From an uncultured Lachnospiraceae bacterium (GTDB lineage: Bacteria > Bacillota > Clostridia > Lachnospirales > Lachnospiraceae), in contig CALWLH010000013.1 of assembly GCA_944381475.1 (NCBI GenBank), positions 1 through 62,723 on the forward strand: a stretch of 62,723 nucleotides of DNA. The letters are read 5' to 3'. Position 1 is the first letter of the stretch; each line of letters opens with the position of its first letter. Below the pieces are notes generated by a model. The model ran no database searches. It saw only the letters and a list, made by a program, of their open reading frames with translations, and was not told where the DNA came from. A program made the position numbers and the translations under genes. This document shows, one piece after another, positions 35,779-44,252 of the stretch.

Positions 35779-37566
35779 GTGAATAAGAAATGGAAGCTGG
35801 GCGTAAAAAGACATTTTCCATCAGGGCTGTACAGCATTCTGGCGGAGCGGATCAAGATTTCTGACCGGGATGTGCAGGATGTGAATGAGAGTCAGCCTGC
35901 ATCGGAGCCGGAGAGGGCTCCTGTGGAAAATACGCTGATCAAATGCCCGAAATGCGGGAAAATGGTGGATAAGCTTCGTGTGGCGAAGCGCAAATATGTG
36001 TGCTATGAGTGCGAGGGCTATTTTCGTGTAAAGACGAAGAACCGCATCCGGATGGTGGCGGATCACGCCACCTTTACGGAGTGGTTCTCCGATATGCCCG
36101 TCAGCAATCCCTTAAACTATGAGGGGTATGAGGAGAAGCTCCAGGCGGCACGGGAAAAGACCGGATTGAACGAGGGGATTACCATCGGCAAATGTAAGGT
36201 TTACGGCGAGGAGATTGTCCTGGGGGTATGCGATTCCCGGTTTATGATGGCCAGCATGGGCCATGCTCTGGGAGAGAAGGTGACGGCTGCCATCGAGCGG
36301 GCCACCAAGGAGCGCCTGCCGGTGTTTATCTTCTGCTGCTCCGGAGGCGCCAGGATGCAGGAGGGAATCATCTCCCTGATGCAGATGGCAAAGACCTCCG
36401 CAGCCATCAAGAGACACGGAGACGCGGGACTTTTATACTGCTCCATTCTCACAGATCCCACCACGGGAGGCGTGACTGCCAGCTACGCCATGCTGGGGGA
36501 TGTGATCATGGCGGAGCCCGGCGCCCTCATCGGCTTTGCAGGCCCCAGAGTCATCAAGCAGACCATCGGCCAGGAGCTGCCGGAGGGCTTTCAGACAGCG
36601 GAGTTTTTACTGAAGCACGGCTTTGTGGACGGCATCGTGGAGCGCAAGGATTTGAAAAAGACCATCTATTTTCTTATAAAAACCCATCAGTGCTCGGGGA
36701 AGAACACCTGGTCCTCCTTTGCAACGGAGGATGAGCATGTGGAGCTCAGCGAGATTTTACAGGATTCCGTGTCGGAGGAAGCGCCCCTCTCCGCTTGGGA
36801 AAAGGTGAAGGGTGTGCGCCAGGTGGAGCGTTCCTCCGCCCTGGATTACATGAAGTATATTTTTGACTACTTTGTGGAGGCCCACGGGGACCGTCTGTTT
36901 GCAGACGACCCTGCCATCGTGGGAGGGCTGGCCTTCCTTGACGGACAGCCGGTGACCATCATCGCGGACGTGCGGGGAAAGACCTTGAAGGAATGTCAGG
37001 AGCGGAATTTCGGTATGCCTCTTCCGGAAGGGTACAGAAAGGCTCTGCGCCTGATGAAACAGGCGGAGAAATTCAACCGGCCCATTATCAGCTTTGTAAA
37101 TACCGCGGGCGCCTTCTGCGGCATCGAGGCGGAGGAGCGGGGACAGGGGGAGGCTATTGCCAGAAACCTGTTGGAAATGTCCGCGTTAAAGGTGCCGGTG
37201 CTGTGCATCCTCATCGGAGAAGGAGGAAGCGGCGGCGCGCTGGCCACCGCAGTGGGAAATGAAGTGTGGATGCTGGAAAACGCTACCTACTCCATCCTGT
37301 CCCCGGAGGGCTTCGCCTCCATTTTGTGGAAGGATTCCGGCAGAGCCAAGGAGGCCAGCGAGGTGATGAAGATTACCGCCCAGGATTTAAAGCGTCTGGG
37401 TGTAATTGAGGAGATCATCCCGGAGTTTGGCGGAGCCCGCAAAGACACAGAGGAAGCCATCGGCACATATCTGAAGGAAAAAATCAGAGAGTTTCTTGAA
37501 AAGTATACAGGTATGACCGGTGAGGAAATTGCAGATCAGCGATATGACAGATTCAGAGTATTTTAA
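35779..37566 (+). CDS. accDA: Fused acetyl-CoA carboxylase carboxyltransferase beta-alpha (AccD-AccA)
   Basis: The protein has 595 residues. Residues 1-295 are AccD, with the zinc finger Cys56, Cys59, Cys75, Cys78 and the crotonase-fold [13 protein letters not shown] and [17 protein letters not shown]. Residues 310-595 are AccA, with [21 protein letters not shown] and [10 protein letters not shown]. The pair transfers carboxyl from biotin to acetyl-CoA. The GTG start at 35779 has AAAGGGAG 9 bases upstream; the earlier in-frame GTG at 35755 overlaps fabZ. The biotin carrier and carboxylase genes accB and accC are not in this operon. Confidence 0.93.
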   Translation: MNKKWKLGVKRHFPSGLYSILAERIKISDRDVQDVNESQPASEPERAPVENTLIKCPKCGKMVDKLRVAKRKYVCYECEGYFRVKTKNRIRMVADHATFTEWFSDMPVSNPLNYEGYEEKLQAAREKTGLNEGITIGKCKVYGEEIVLGVCDSRFMMASMGHALGEKVTAAIERATKERLPVFIFCCSGGARMQEGIISLMQMAKTSAAIKRHGDAGLLYCSILTDPTTGGVTASYAMLGDVIMAEPGALIGFAGPRVIKQTIGQELPEGFQTAEFLLKHGFVDGIVERKDLKKTIYFLIKTHQCSGKNTWSSFATEDEHVELSEILQDSVSEEAPLSAWEKVKGVRQVERSSALDYMKYIFDYFVEAHGDRLFADDPAIVGGLAFLDGQPVTIIADVRGKTLKECQERNFGMPLPEGYRKALRLMKQAEKFNRPIISFVNTAGAFCGIEAEERGQGEAIARNLLEMSALKVPVLCILIGEGGSGGALATAVGNEVWMLENATYSILSPEGFASILWKDSGRAKEASEVMKITAQDLKRLGVIEEIIPEFGGARKDTEEAIGTYLKEKIREFLEKYTGMTGEEIADQRYDRFRVF

Positions 37567-37623
37567 AGAACGGCTTCCTTACTGCTGGCTGCAATGGGCC
37601 CAGGGGATGATGGAGGAATGGAG

Positions 37624-38580
37624 ATGAAATCGATTAAAATAATTGGAACCGGAAGCGCATTGCCCAGGAAGGTGATGACCAATTTCGACCTAGAAAAAAA
37701 GGTGGATACCACCGATGCGTGGATCAGGGAGAGAACCGGTATTGAGGAGCGCCATATTGCAGAGGATGAGACCTGCGCATCCCTGGCTGTCCAGGCCTGT
37801 CTGGAGGCTTTGGAATCCGCCGGAAGATCCCCGGCGGATGTGGAGCTGATTCTGGTCGCCACCTGCTCTTCGGAGATGCTGCTTCCCTGCTGCGCCTGCC
37901 AGGTGCAGAGCGCCATCGGTGCCGATCAGGCGGTAGCCTTTGACATCAATGCAGCCTGCTCCGGCTTCCTGTTTGCGCTGGAAACAGCCCGGGCCTATAT
38001 CGCCTCCGGGGTCTACAAAAACGCTCTGGTGGTGGGAACCGAGGTGCTTTCCAGAATTATTGACTGGACGGACCGCTCCACCTGCGTATTGTTCGGCGAC
38101 GGCGCCGGCGCGGTCTATGTGGAGGGCACCGAGGAGGAGCATACGGGAATTATCAGTATGGTTTCCGGAAGCGACGGCTCAAAGGGCATGGCGCTTTCCT
38201 GCAATGCCAGAGCAGGAGAGACAGAGGGGGACGTCTATGTAAAGATGGACGGCAGAGAGGTCTACAAGTTTGCCACCAGGCAGGTGCCTGCTTGCATCAG
38301 CAAAGCCCTGGAGCAGGCACAGATGAGCCCCGTCGATATTGACCTGTATGTGCTGCATCAGGCAAATATTCGGATTCTGGAAGTGATCGCAAAGCACCTG
38401 AAGGTAGATATGTCCCATTTCCCCGTGAATCTGACCCGGGTGGGGAATATGTCCTCGGCGGCCATCCCGGTTTTGCTGGATGAGCTGAATAAGAGCGGAA
38501 AGATCAGATCCGGTCAGAAGCTGGTTCTCTCCGGATTTGGAGCTGGTCTGACCTATGGTGCCTGTGTGATGGTCTGGTAA
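37624..38580 (+). CDS. fabH: 3-oxoacyl-ACP synthase III
   Basis: The protein has 318 residues. Catalytic Cys112 lies in DINAACSGFLFALE, with the His in VLHQANIRILE and Asn in the TRVGNMSSAAIP region. It starts chains by condensing acetyl-CoA with malonyl-ACP. ATG 37624 follows GGAGG with 7-base spacing; ATG 37618 is too close to it. In streptococci fabH lies near the operon start, here near its end. Confidence 0.94.
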   Translation: MKSIKIIGTGSALPRKVMTNFDLEKKVDTTDAWIRERTGIEERHIAEDETCASLAVQACLEALESAGRSPADVELILVATCSSEMLLPCCACQVQSAIGADQAVAFDINAACSGFLFALETARAYIASGVYKNALVVGTEVLSRIIDWTDRSTCVLFGDGAGAVYVEGTEEEHTGIISMVSGSDGSKGMALSCNARAGETEGDVYVKMDGREVYKFATRQVPACISKALEQAQMSPVDIDLYVLHQANIRILEVIAKHLKVDMSHFPVNLTRVGNMSSAAIPVLLDELNKSGKIRSGQKLVLSGFGAGLTYGACVMVW

Positions 38581-38596
38581 GGATGAGAGGTGGCAG

Positions 38597-39049
38597 ATGA
38601 TGGTGAGCAGAAGCAGCGACAGTGTTCTGAATGAATTGCTGGTGAGCCTGTTTAACCGGGTGATGGCTGCGGAGGGAAAGGCGGTTTTGACGGAGGAGCT
38701 GAAGGATATCACCTATAACGATATGCATATCATTGAGGCCATCGGGATGGAGGAGCCAAAGAGCATGTCCGCCATTGCCAGACGGCTTTCGGTGACGGTG
38801 GGAACCCTGACGGTGAACATGAACAGCCTTGAGAAAAAGGGATACATCTCAAGAACCCGCAGCACCCAGGATAAGCGGGTGGTGCTGGCGACCTTGACAG
38901 AAAAGGGACAGAGGGCCTTTGACCATCACAGGGATTTTCACATGACCATGGTGGACGCCGCCGTGGCGGGACTCAGCGACGAGGAGCGGCGGGTGCTGCT
39001 TTCCTGTCTGAAAAAGCTGGATCGCTTCTTTGCAGCGGTGCAGATCTGA
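38597..39049 (+). CDS. fabT: MarR-family regulator, probable FabT
   Basis: The protein has 150 residues with a winged helix: MSAIARRLSVTVGTLTVNMN recognition helix region, then the wing RTRSTQDKRVVLATLT. FabT represses fatty-acid genes when bound to acyl-ACP and recognises a TTTGA-N3-TCAAA dyad, which is present at the operon promoter. Last gene of the operon, 16 bases after fabH, so it is autoregulated. GAGGTGG precedes the ATG; 38597 or 38600. Confidence 0.85.
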   Translation: MMVSRSSDSVLNELLVSLFNRVMAAEGKAVLTEELKDITYNDMHIIEAIGMEEPKSMSAIARRLSVTVGTLTVNMNSLEKKGYISRTRSTQDKRVVLATLTEKGQRAFDHHRDFHMTMVDAAVAGLSDEERRVLLSCLKKLDRFFAAVQI

Positions 39050-39095
39050 AGGTGTCGCAGAAGCACGGTGTTATCTGATTGTGCAAAGGCAGTAT

Positions 39096-39122
39096 AAAAG
39101 GGGCGGGATAACCGCCCCTTTT
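39096..39122 (+). terminator. Terminator of the fab operon
   Basis: AAAAGGGGCGG (39096-39106) pairs with CCGCCCCTTTT (39112-39122) around GATAA. It is symmetric and may also act for the opposite strand, where the Rpn-type gene ends 50 bases away. Confidence 0.85.
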
Positions 39123-39171
39123 ATAAATGTCAGTATAGTTTACTTAAAAATCTCGTCTACAACGCAAAGCT

Positions 39172-40185
39172 TTATATGCCGGCCTTTTTTCTGAAATCTT
39201 CAATACTTTCCGCGCGGAAGGTGAGTTTCAGCCAGTAGGTTAGGTGCGTGGGATCGGTTTCCGCCTGAATGCGTCTCTGCAAATCCACAGGGATTTCTCC
39301 CAGCTCCGTCAGCAGTACCAGGACGGCCTCCGCCTTGCCCTCTGTTACTCCCTCGGCTTTACCCTGTGCGATACCCTCGGCCTTGCCTTTTTTCAGGGCT
39401 TTTCGCCACAGCTTCTTTGATTCGTATTCCAGAACTCTTCCGCCCATAATATCACGCACCTCCTTCTTTACCTTGCGATAGTTTTTTGCGATATGCTTCA
39501 ATACCTGCTTGGACAGGTCCAGGAGCATGGCGCATTCTCTTGCATCGATGATGTGCTGAATGCTTAATTCCTCCAAATTTTCCACAATCCGCTCATAGTC
39601 CGCAAGCATCTGCTGTCTCAGCGCCGGATCCTTCTCATATTTTGAAAACCTTTTCTCATAATTAAAAATGTAAAAGGGAATGAGAAGCCACAGCCGTTTC
39701 TCAAAGATTTCCTCTAACGTATAGCTTTTAACCTTTATGACGGGCACATTGTAGGACACCTCCCCGCCCGGCGTCCATATGACGATATTCATCTGGCTCG
39801 GGGTGGCCTCCGTGCTTCTTAGGAACAGTACCGCTGAGTGGGGGAAGCGCACCATAAAGGTATCCTGATACAGATCTCCGCTGTCCAGGGAGATCTGGGT
39901 ATCATACTCAAAAATCCTGATCAGCATACTGCTGTCGTCCGTGCTCTGGCATTCCAGATGATATTTTTTGCTCGCCCCTTTCCCGTGAACGGTAAAATTA
40001 CTGTCCGTGATCCGCTTTTCTGACGCTCCGTCCTGGCGGTTGAGAAAGTGCTCGTTGGCCTCAAAGGTGATCTTCTCATCCCCAAGGTAATTTTCCCCGA
40101 ACACTTCGTTTAATAGGGGCAGCAGCATACGGGAGCAGTCGTTCTGGATTGTGCGGAATACATCATCGTAGGGTGGACTGGTCAT
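39172..40185 (-). CDS. Rpn-family recombination-promoting nuclease / PD-(D/E)XK transposase-like protein
   Basis: The protein has 337 residues. The N-terminal half matches the Rpn/YhgA-like PDDEXK nuclease family: DDVFRTIQND, the acidic DSNFTV, KKYHLECQSTDD (Glu-x-Gln catalytic core) and IRIFEYDTQISLD. A lysine-rich segment then carries GKAEGIAQGKAEGVTEGKAE, a short degenerate repeat seen in these proteins. GAAGGAGG precedes the ATG. Such proteins promote DNA cleavage and recombination or phage defence; the role here is not known. The upstream region has a 15-base homopolymer. Confidence 0.85.
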   Translation of the reverse strand: MTSPPYDDVFRTIQNDCSRMLLPLLNEVFGENYLGDEKITFEANEHFLNRQDGASEKRITDSNFTVHGKGASKKYHLECQSTDDSSMLIRIFEYDTQISLDSGDLYQDTFMVRFPHSAVLFLRSTEATPSQMNIVIWTPGGEVSYNVPVIKVKSYTLEEIFEKRLWLLIPFYIFNYEKRFSKYEKDPALRQQMLADYERIVENLEELSIQHIIDARECAMLLDLSKQVLKHIAKNYRKVKKEVRDIMGGRVLEYESKKLWRKALKKGKAEGIAQGKAEGVTEGKAEAVLVLLTELGEIPVDLQRRIQAETDPTHLTYWLKLTFRAESIEDFRKKAGI

Positions 40186-40197
40186 TCATCCTCCTTC

Positions 40198-40226
40198 ATT
40201 ATATTCAATTTTTTTTTTTTTTTCAA
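40198..40226 (-). promoter_or_regulatory. Promoter with homopolymer spacer upstream of the Rpn-type gene
   Basis: Read on the minus strand, TTGAAA (40226-40221) and a perfect TATAAT (40203-40198) are 17 bases apart. Twelve of the spacer bases and three of the -35 belong to an A15 tract (T15 at 40209-40223). The -10 is only 12 bases from the start codon, so a transcript from here would be nearly leaderless and would lose the GGAGG site. Confidence 0.45.
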
Positions 40227-40413
40227 GATATATTCCAGCTGGATTTTTAGAGAGCAGCCTCCCCTGAAGGACTCCGGCCCGGTCGTGCGCCATTTGGAAG
40301 GGAGGTTCGATTAATCTTGTCTACAAGTATAGCATAGCTGATGATAAATTTCAAGATGTATTTTCGGATAAAAAACTTGACAAAAATGTAAATTTCAAGA
40401 CGGCTTATCGCGC
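40227..40413. other. Intergenic stretch between the Rpn-type gene and the secreted-protein terminator
   Basis: No gene is supported. A GC-rich dyad CCTCCC...GGGAGG lies around 40258-40309, and TTTCAAGA occurs three times between 40221 and 40400. I assign no function to either. Confidence 0.4.
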
Positions 40414-40458
40414 AAAAAAAGGCTGTCACGGAGGCGAAGAATCGCCTCCGTGACAGCC
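40414..40458 (-). terminator. Terminator for the BlaI-BlaR1-secreted protein operon
   Basis: GGCTGTCACGGAGGCGA (40421-40437) pairs perfectly with TCGCCTCCGTGACAGCC (40442-40458), followed on the minus strand by seven T's. It lies just after the small secreted-protein gene. Confidence 0.92.
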
Positions 40459-40484
40459 CTGGGGTCATTGGCGCGGCCCCGGCG

Positions 40485-40718
40485 CTATACCCACTCCCAA
40501 TCGGTGATCCATTTGCCGTAGGTTATAGACCACAGGCGCCTCTGCAGCTTTCCGTCCACAACCCGGTAATACCACTCGGTCTCCTCGGCCCGGGTGATCT
40601 GCGGGGAGGCGTGATCTCCACTATCGGCCGCCTGTACTTCCGCAGCCTCCGCGGGCTGGGCGCTCAGGGGCATGGCCAGGGACAGGGCTGCAAGTGCTGC
40701 TAAAACTAATCTTTTCAT
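40485..40718 (-). CDS. Small secreted protein
   Basis: The protein has 77 residues with a clear signal peptide (KRLVLAALAALSLAMPLSAQ, cleavage about AQPAEA-AE), leaving about 50 residues. The C-terminus is aromatic: WYYRVVDGKLQRRLWSITYG, then KWITDWEWV. The pattern resembles small exported peptides of clostridia. It starts three bases after the BlaR1-type gene and ends at a strong terminator, so it is the third gene of the operon. Its role is unknown; it may be the effector or a cell-envelope component controlled by the sensor. Confidence 0.7.
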   Translation of the reverse strand: MKRLVLAALAALSLAMPLSAQPAEAAEVQAADSGDHASPQITRAEETEWYYRVVDGKLQRRLWSITYGKWITDWEWV

Positions 40719-40721
40719 GGG

Positions 40722-41876
40722 TTATTCCTCCAATCTTATTATTTTCATGGTTGAAAAGGGTTCCTTGGAAATATCATTGATCGTAGCTGTGAATGCGTTA
40801 TTGATATACAAGGAGTAGGTGCCGTCCTCGTTTGGGACCAGGAACGTCTCCACCGATGTCAAGTTGAAGACTTCGCCATTTTCATATTCTACAGGGAAAT
40901 TGTTCGCAGGTTGGATGACGAAAACATAGGAAAATGCAAACAGCACGAGCATGGCAAGAAGCAGCAGGCCGTTTGCGGCTCTTTGAAGCCTTCCCGGCGG
41001 CTGGCGGTTCAGTACACAGTGAAAACGCTGCTTTAACGGGTGCTCCGGACTCTGGGAGAGGAAGCCGATGCCGGTGGGAGATGGGGCAGGCGCATTGGCT
41101 GTGAAGCTTCTTGCCAGCAGCAGGATGGTCTCCAGATACGCCAGCTTTTCCTCCTCCGCCATGCGTTTTGTCACATACAGGTCGCTCTTAATCTCCAAAG
41201 CCTCGTCGATATTATTCCTCAGCAGGTAGATGAAGGGGTTCCACCAGTAGATGACGCACAGGATTCTCACCACCAGCTTGCACCACAGATCCTTATGGAT
41301 GTAATGAGCCCACTCATGGGCCAGCACATGGTATAAATCCTTATCCGCCAGGGGAAGATCTGGCAGGTAAATGGCGGGGCGGATGATGCCGGCAATCATG
41401 GGCGTATCCGTCAGCGGCGTTTTGATAACAGAGATGTTTTTTGCTCTATCTCCTGCGATTTTCTCCATGGCAAGGAGAAGCCTCGGATCATCACTTGGCT
41501 TTTCACCGGACATCAGTCTGTGAAACCGACGCTCCCGGTAAATGAAGCGCCACAGGGCGTACATGCTCCCCGCTGCCCACAGTATCAGCAGAATATTCCC
41601 CATTGTCAGCGCCTGCCCTCCAGCAGGCAATCCCGGAAAAGGGGATGCGAGCCATGCCATGACGGCGGGAAACACCTTCGTGGAGCGGATAATGTGAACA
41701 AAGGGCGGTTCAATGCTGACGATGAGCCGCAGCAGGCTGCTCATCATTAGAAACAGCAGCGCATAGACGCTGAAAAAGACCAGCACCCTTTTTCTTCGGA
41801 AAAGCACACAGGACAGCAGTGTAAAAACGCTGCACCATAGGATGGACATGAGAAACGAAAAAACCGTGACTGTCAT
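40722..41876 (-). CDS. M56 metalloprotease sensor (BlaR1/MecR1 family)
   Basis: The protein has 384 residues. Several N-terminal membrane helices, then the zinc protease motif HEWAHYIH (HExxH), then a fourth membrane helix near residue 310 (LLLLAMLVLFAFSYVFVI) and a short external C-terminal domain of about 60 residues. It lacks the large penicillin-binding sensor domain of classical BlaR1. It should cleave the BlaI-type repressor upon an envelope signal. Its start overlaps the repressor gene by 4 bases. Confidence 0.88.
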   Translation of the reverse strand: MTVTVFSFLMSILWCSVFTLLSCVLFRRKRVLVFFSVYALLFLMMSSLLRLIVSIEPPFVHIIRSTKVFPAVMAWLASPFPGLPAGGQALTMGNILLILWAAGSMYALWRFIYRERRFHRLMSGEKPSDDPRLLLAMEKIAGDRAKNISVIKTPLTDTPMIAGIIRPAIYLPDLPLADKDLYHVLAHEWAHYIHKDLWCKLVVRILCVIYWWNPFIYLLRNNIDEALEIKSDLYVTKRMAEEEKLAYLETILLLARSFTANAPAPSPTGIGFLSQSPEHPLKQRFHCVLNRQPPGRLQRAANGLLLLAMLVLFAFSYVFVIQPANNFPVEYENGEVFNLTSVETFLVPNEDGTYSLYINNAFTATINDISKEPFSTMKIIRLEE

Positions 41877-42283
41877 TTTGTGAAGCTCTTTTTCCTTTCC
41901 TCAATCATCTGCTCCAGTTCGTTCAGAAGCTGCTCGTCAATCCGGCTATTCTTCAGCAAAGCCGCAAAAATAGTGGTGATGGAGGAGGTTCTGGACAGAC
42001 CGCAAAAAGGGGAGTTTGCATCGGTCATGGTCTGCCAGATATATTCCTCCTGGCTGAGCAGCGGGGAATAGGCGCGTCCGTAATTTTTGTTGGTTCTTAC
42101 AAAGCCGCTGACCTCCACAGCACCTTTTTCAATCAGATTATTTAACAGAATATGAATGGAGTTTTTGCTCCAGGAGCGGTTTGGCGATAAGTCGATGATC
42201 TCTGTCCGGGACAGAGGACGGTTTTCATGCCACAACAGGTTCATGATCTCCAGCTCATTGCTGCTGAAAGAAATGTTTTTCAT
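41873..42283 (-). CDS. BlaI/MecI-family transcriptional repressor
   Basis: The protein has 136 residues. The winged helix spans the first 75 residues (SSNELEIMNLLWHENRPLSR, then SWSKNSIHILLNNLIEKG). It normally dimerises on TACA-TGTA type operators and is cleaved by the M56 partner. GGAGG lies 5 bases before ATG 42283; the longer start at 42298 overlaps that site. It heads a three-gene minus-strand operon with the protease and the small secreted protein. Confidence 0.88.
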   Translation of the reverse strand: MKNISFSSNELEIMNLLWHENRPLSRTEIIDLSPNRSWSKNSIHILLNNLIEKGAVEVSGFVRTNKNYGRAYSPLLSQEEYIWQTMTDANSPFCGLSRTSSITTIFAALLKNSRIDEQLLNELEQMIEERKKSFTK

Positions 42284-42299
42284 AAAATCCTCCAACAAG

Positions 42300-42341
42300 T
42301 TAGTACAAAGTAATTATAGTATGTAGAGTAATAAATGTCAA
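42300..42341 (-). promoter_or_regulatory. BlaI-operon promoter with probable operator
   Basis: On the minus strand TTGACA (42341-42336) and TATAAT (42318-42313) are exactly 17 bases apart. The inverted half-sites TACA and TGTA (plus-strand TACAAAGTAATT...GTATGTA) flank the -10, consistent with autorepression by the BlaI-type protein. Confidence 0.7.
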
Positions 42342-42404
42342 TTGTATTTTTTGACAGAAATAAATCTCATGGGGATTCTTTGCCCATATCTCCATGGGCG
42401 CAGG

Positions 42405-42433
42405 TTGAAATATGCATGGTTTTTTAGTATGAT
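42405..42433 (+). promoter_or_regulatory. Promoter for the PAP2 gene
   Basis: TTGAAA (42405-42410) and TATGAT (42428-42433) are 17 bases apart, about 70 bases before the start codon. Confidence 0.65.
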
Positions 42434-42503
42434 GGGACTGAATTGAGGGGCCGGAGAACCTTGTCCCAGAACCATCACAAGCACAGACCGGAGGTGTATG
42501 CAT

Positions 42504-43469
42504 ATGAATCAGGAGATACTAGGGAGCACGTTTTTCTTTCAATGGGAGGTTTCGCTGATCGAGTGGCTTCAGGCGCATATGGGGGCTGTGGGAACAGCCC
42601 TGGCGGGTCTGTGCACCATGTTTGGGGAGGATCTGATTCTCATCGCTGCGGTGGGATTTTTATACTGGTGCTATGACAAGGAGTATGGGAAGTTTGTGGG
42701 CACCACCCTGGTGGTAGGCGCCGTTCTAAATCCCATGATAAAGAATATTTTTATGCGGCGCAGACCCTATATGGACCATGCCGGCATCAAATGTCTGAGA
42801 CCGGTGGACGGGGGAGCGCCTATAGAGGATATCGCGGCCCAGGGATATTCCTTTCCCAGCGGTCATTCCATGAATGGAGCCGCCACCTACGGGGCCATAG
42901 CGGCCTACAGAAAAAACAGATGGACCATGAGGGCGGCGGTGCTGCTGGCGTACCTCATCGGCCTGTCCAGGTTTTGCCTGGGGGTGCACTATCCTACGGA
43001 TGTGCTGGCGGGATGGACCCTGGGGGCGCTGGTGATCCTGCTGGCGCGTTTTCTCCGGAAAAAAATCAGAGATTCCAGACTGCTGTACCTTCTGCTCCTT
43101 GGGGCTGGGCTGCCGGGATATTTTTACTGCCGCAGCAACGATTATTTTACCACCTACGGCATGATGGCGGGGGTTTTTGCCGGCTTTCTCTTTGAAGAGC
43201 GTTTTGTGCATTTTCAGAACACCAAGAAGCCCGTGCCCTGTATCCTGCGGATGCTGGGGGGAGCGGCGTTTTTTCTTTTACTGAACGCGGCGCTGAAGCT
43301 GCCCTTTGACGCAGACCTTCTGGAGGGCGGGACCCTGGGGGCGCGTCTTGTCCGCTCCCTCAGATACGGGCTGCTCTGCTTTGGGGCCATCGGGGTTTAT
43401 CCCATGCTGTTTCAGATTGGGTCAAAGCTGCCCGGGCAAATTGTTAACCATGATGGAGGAAATTGTTGA
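42504..43469 (+). CDS. PAP2-family membrane phosphatase
   Basis: The protein has 321 residues and about eight membrane helices. The three phosphatase motifs are KNIFMRRRP, PSGHSMNGAA and SRFCLGVHYPTDV. Such enzymes dephosphorylate undecaprenyl diphosphate or phosphatidate at the membrane; a large C-terminal membrane part beyond the PAP2 core is present. ATG 42504 is preferred (GGAGG 9 bases upstream); ATG 42498 is only 3 bases from that site. Its last 29 bases overlap the BirA operator of the next gene. Confidence 0.88.
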   Translation: MNQEILGSTFFFQWEVSLIEWLQAHMGAVGTALAGLCTMFGEDLILIAAVGFLYWCYDKEYGKFVGTTLVVGAVLNPMIKNIFMRRRPYMDHAGIKCLRPVDGGAPIEDIAAQGYSFPSGHSMNGAATYGAIAAYRKNRWTMRAAVLLAYLIGLSRFCLGVHYPTDVLAGWTLGALVILLARFLRKKIRDSRLLYLLLLGAGLPGYFYCRSNDYFTTYGMMAGVFAGFLFEERFVHFQNTKKPVPCILRMLGGAAFFLLLNAALKLPFDADLLEGGTLGARLVRSLRYGLLCFGAIGVYPMLFQIGSKLPGQIVNHDGGNC

Positions 43470-43494
43470 CAATGAAACTTCGTTATGCTATGAT
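43441..43494 (+). promoter_or_regulatory. BirA operator and promoter of bioY
   Basis: TTGTTAAC-C (43441-43449), then 15 bases, then GTTGACAA (43465-43472): an inverted repeat with one mismatch matching the biotin-repressor operator. The right arm contains the -35 TTGACA (43466-43471), 17 bases before TATGAT (43489-43494). BirA binding would block the promoter. Confidence 0.85.
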
Positions 43495-43528
43495 GCCGAT
43501 GTCAAATCTAGGAAAAGAGGCATCTGAG

Positions 43529-44119
43529 ATGAGTGAAGCTGTTGTAAAAAAGACAAGTGGAAGGGCGCTTAAAACCATTGACCTGACCTATATCGGCCTG
43601 TTTGCGGCGCTGATGGCGGTGTGCTCCTGGATCAGTATCCAGACGCCCTGGGAGGTCTCCTTTACCATGCAGACCTTCGGCGTATTCTGCACCGTGGGTA
43701 TGCTGGGGCTTGGCCGGGGAACCCTGGCGGTGGCGGCCTACATCCTTTTGGGCCTGGTGGGGGTTCCGGTATTTTCCGGCTTTTCCTCCGGCGTGGCGGC
43801 GCTTCTTGGAAGCACCGGCGGCTATATAATCGGCTTTGTATTCTCCGCACTGGTTACCGGGGGAATATTAAAGGCTTTTGGGAAAAAGCTTTGGGTGATG
43901 ATCCTGGCCATGGCGCTGGGGCTGATCGCCTGCTATGCCTTCGGGACGGTGTGGTTTATGGTTGTCTACGCTCAAAATGCGGGGAGTATCGGCCTGTGGA
44001 CAGCCCTGAGCTGGTGTGTATTCCCCTACATCCTCCCGGATCTGTGTAAGATCGCCCTGGCAATTCTCATTGTCAGGCGGGCCCGCCCCTACATGGAGAG
44101 GCAGGGCAGAGCCGCATAA
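43529..44119 (+). CDS. bioY: Biotin transporter substrate-binding component BioY
   Basis: The protein has 196 residues and six membrane helices, an ECF-type S component. BioY motifs are the N-terminal WISIQTPWEVSFTMQTFGVF and GLVGVPVFSGFSSGVAALLG. ATG 43529 follows AGAGG with 9-base spacing. It imports biotin, the cofactor needed by acetyl-CoA carboxylase, whose carboxyltransferase is encoded at 35779-37566. A BirA operator lies upstream, so it is repressed when biotin is plentiful. Confidence 0.93.
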   Translation: MSEAVVKKTSGRALKTIDLTYIGLFAALMAVCSWISIQTPWEVSFTMQTFGVFCTVGMLGLGRGTLAVAAYILLGLVGVPVFSGFSSGVAALLGSTGGYIIGFVFSALVTGGILKAFGKKLWVMILAMALGLIACYAFGTVWFMVVYAQNAGSIGLWTALSWCVFPYILPDLCKIALAILIVRRARPYMERQGRAA

Positions 44120-44252
44120 GCGGGCGCGCCGCTGCCCGTATGGGATAAAAAAGGCTTTTCATGCTTTAGGGATTATGATAGAATGGCACAAAGGGTCAGA
44201 AGGTCATGGAGGCTGGATCGGCCCGAATTTCAGAAGGATGAGAGGAACGCAT

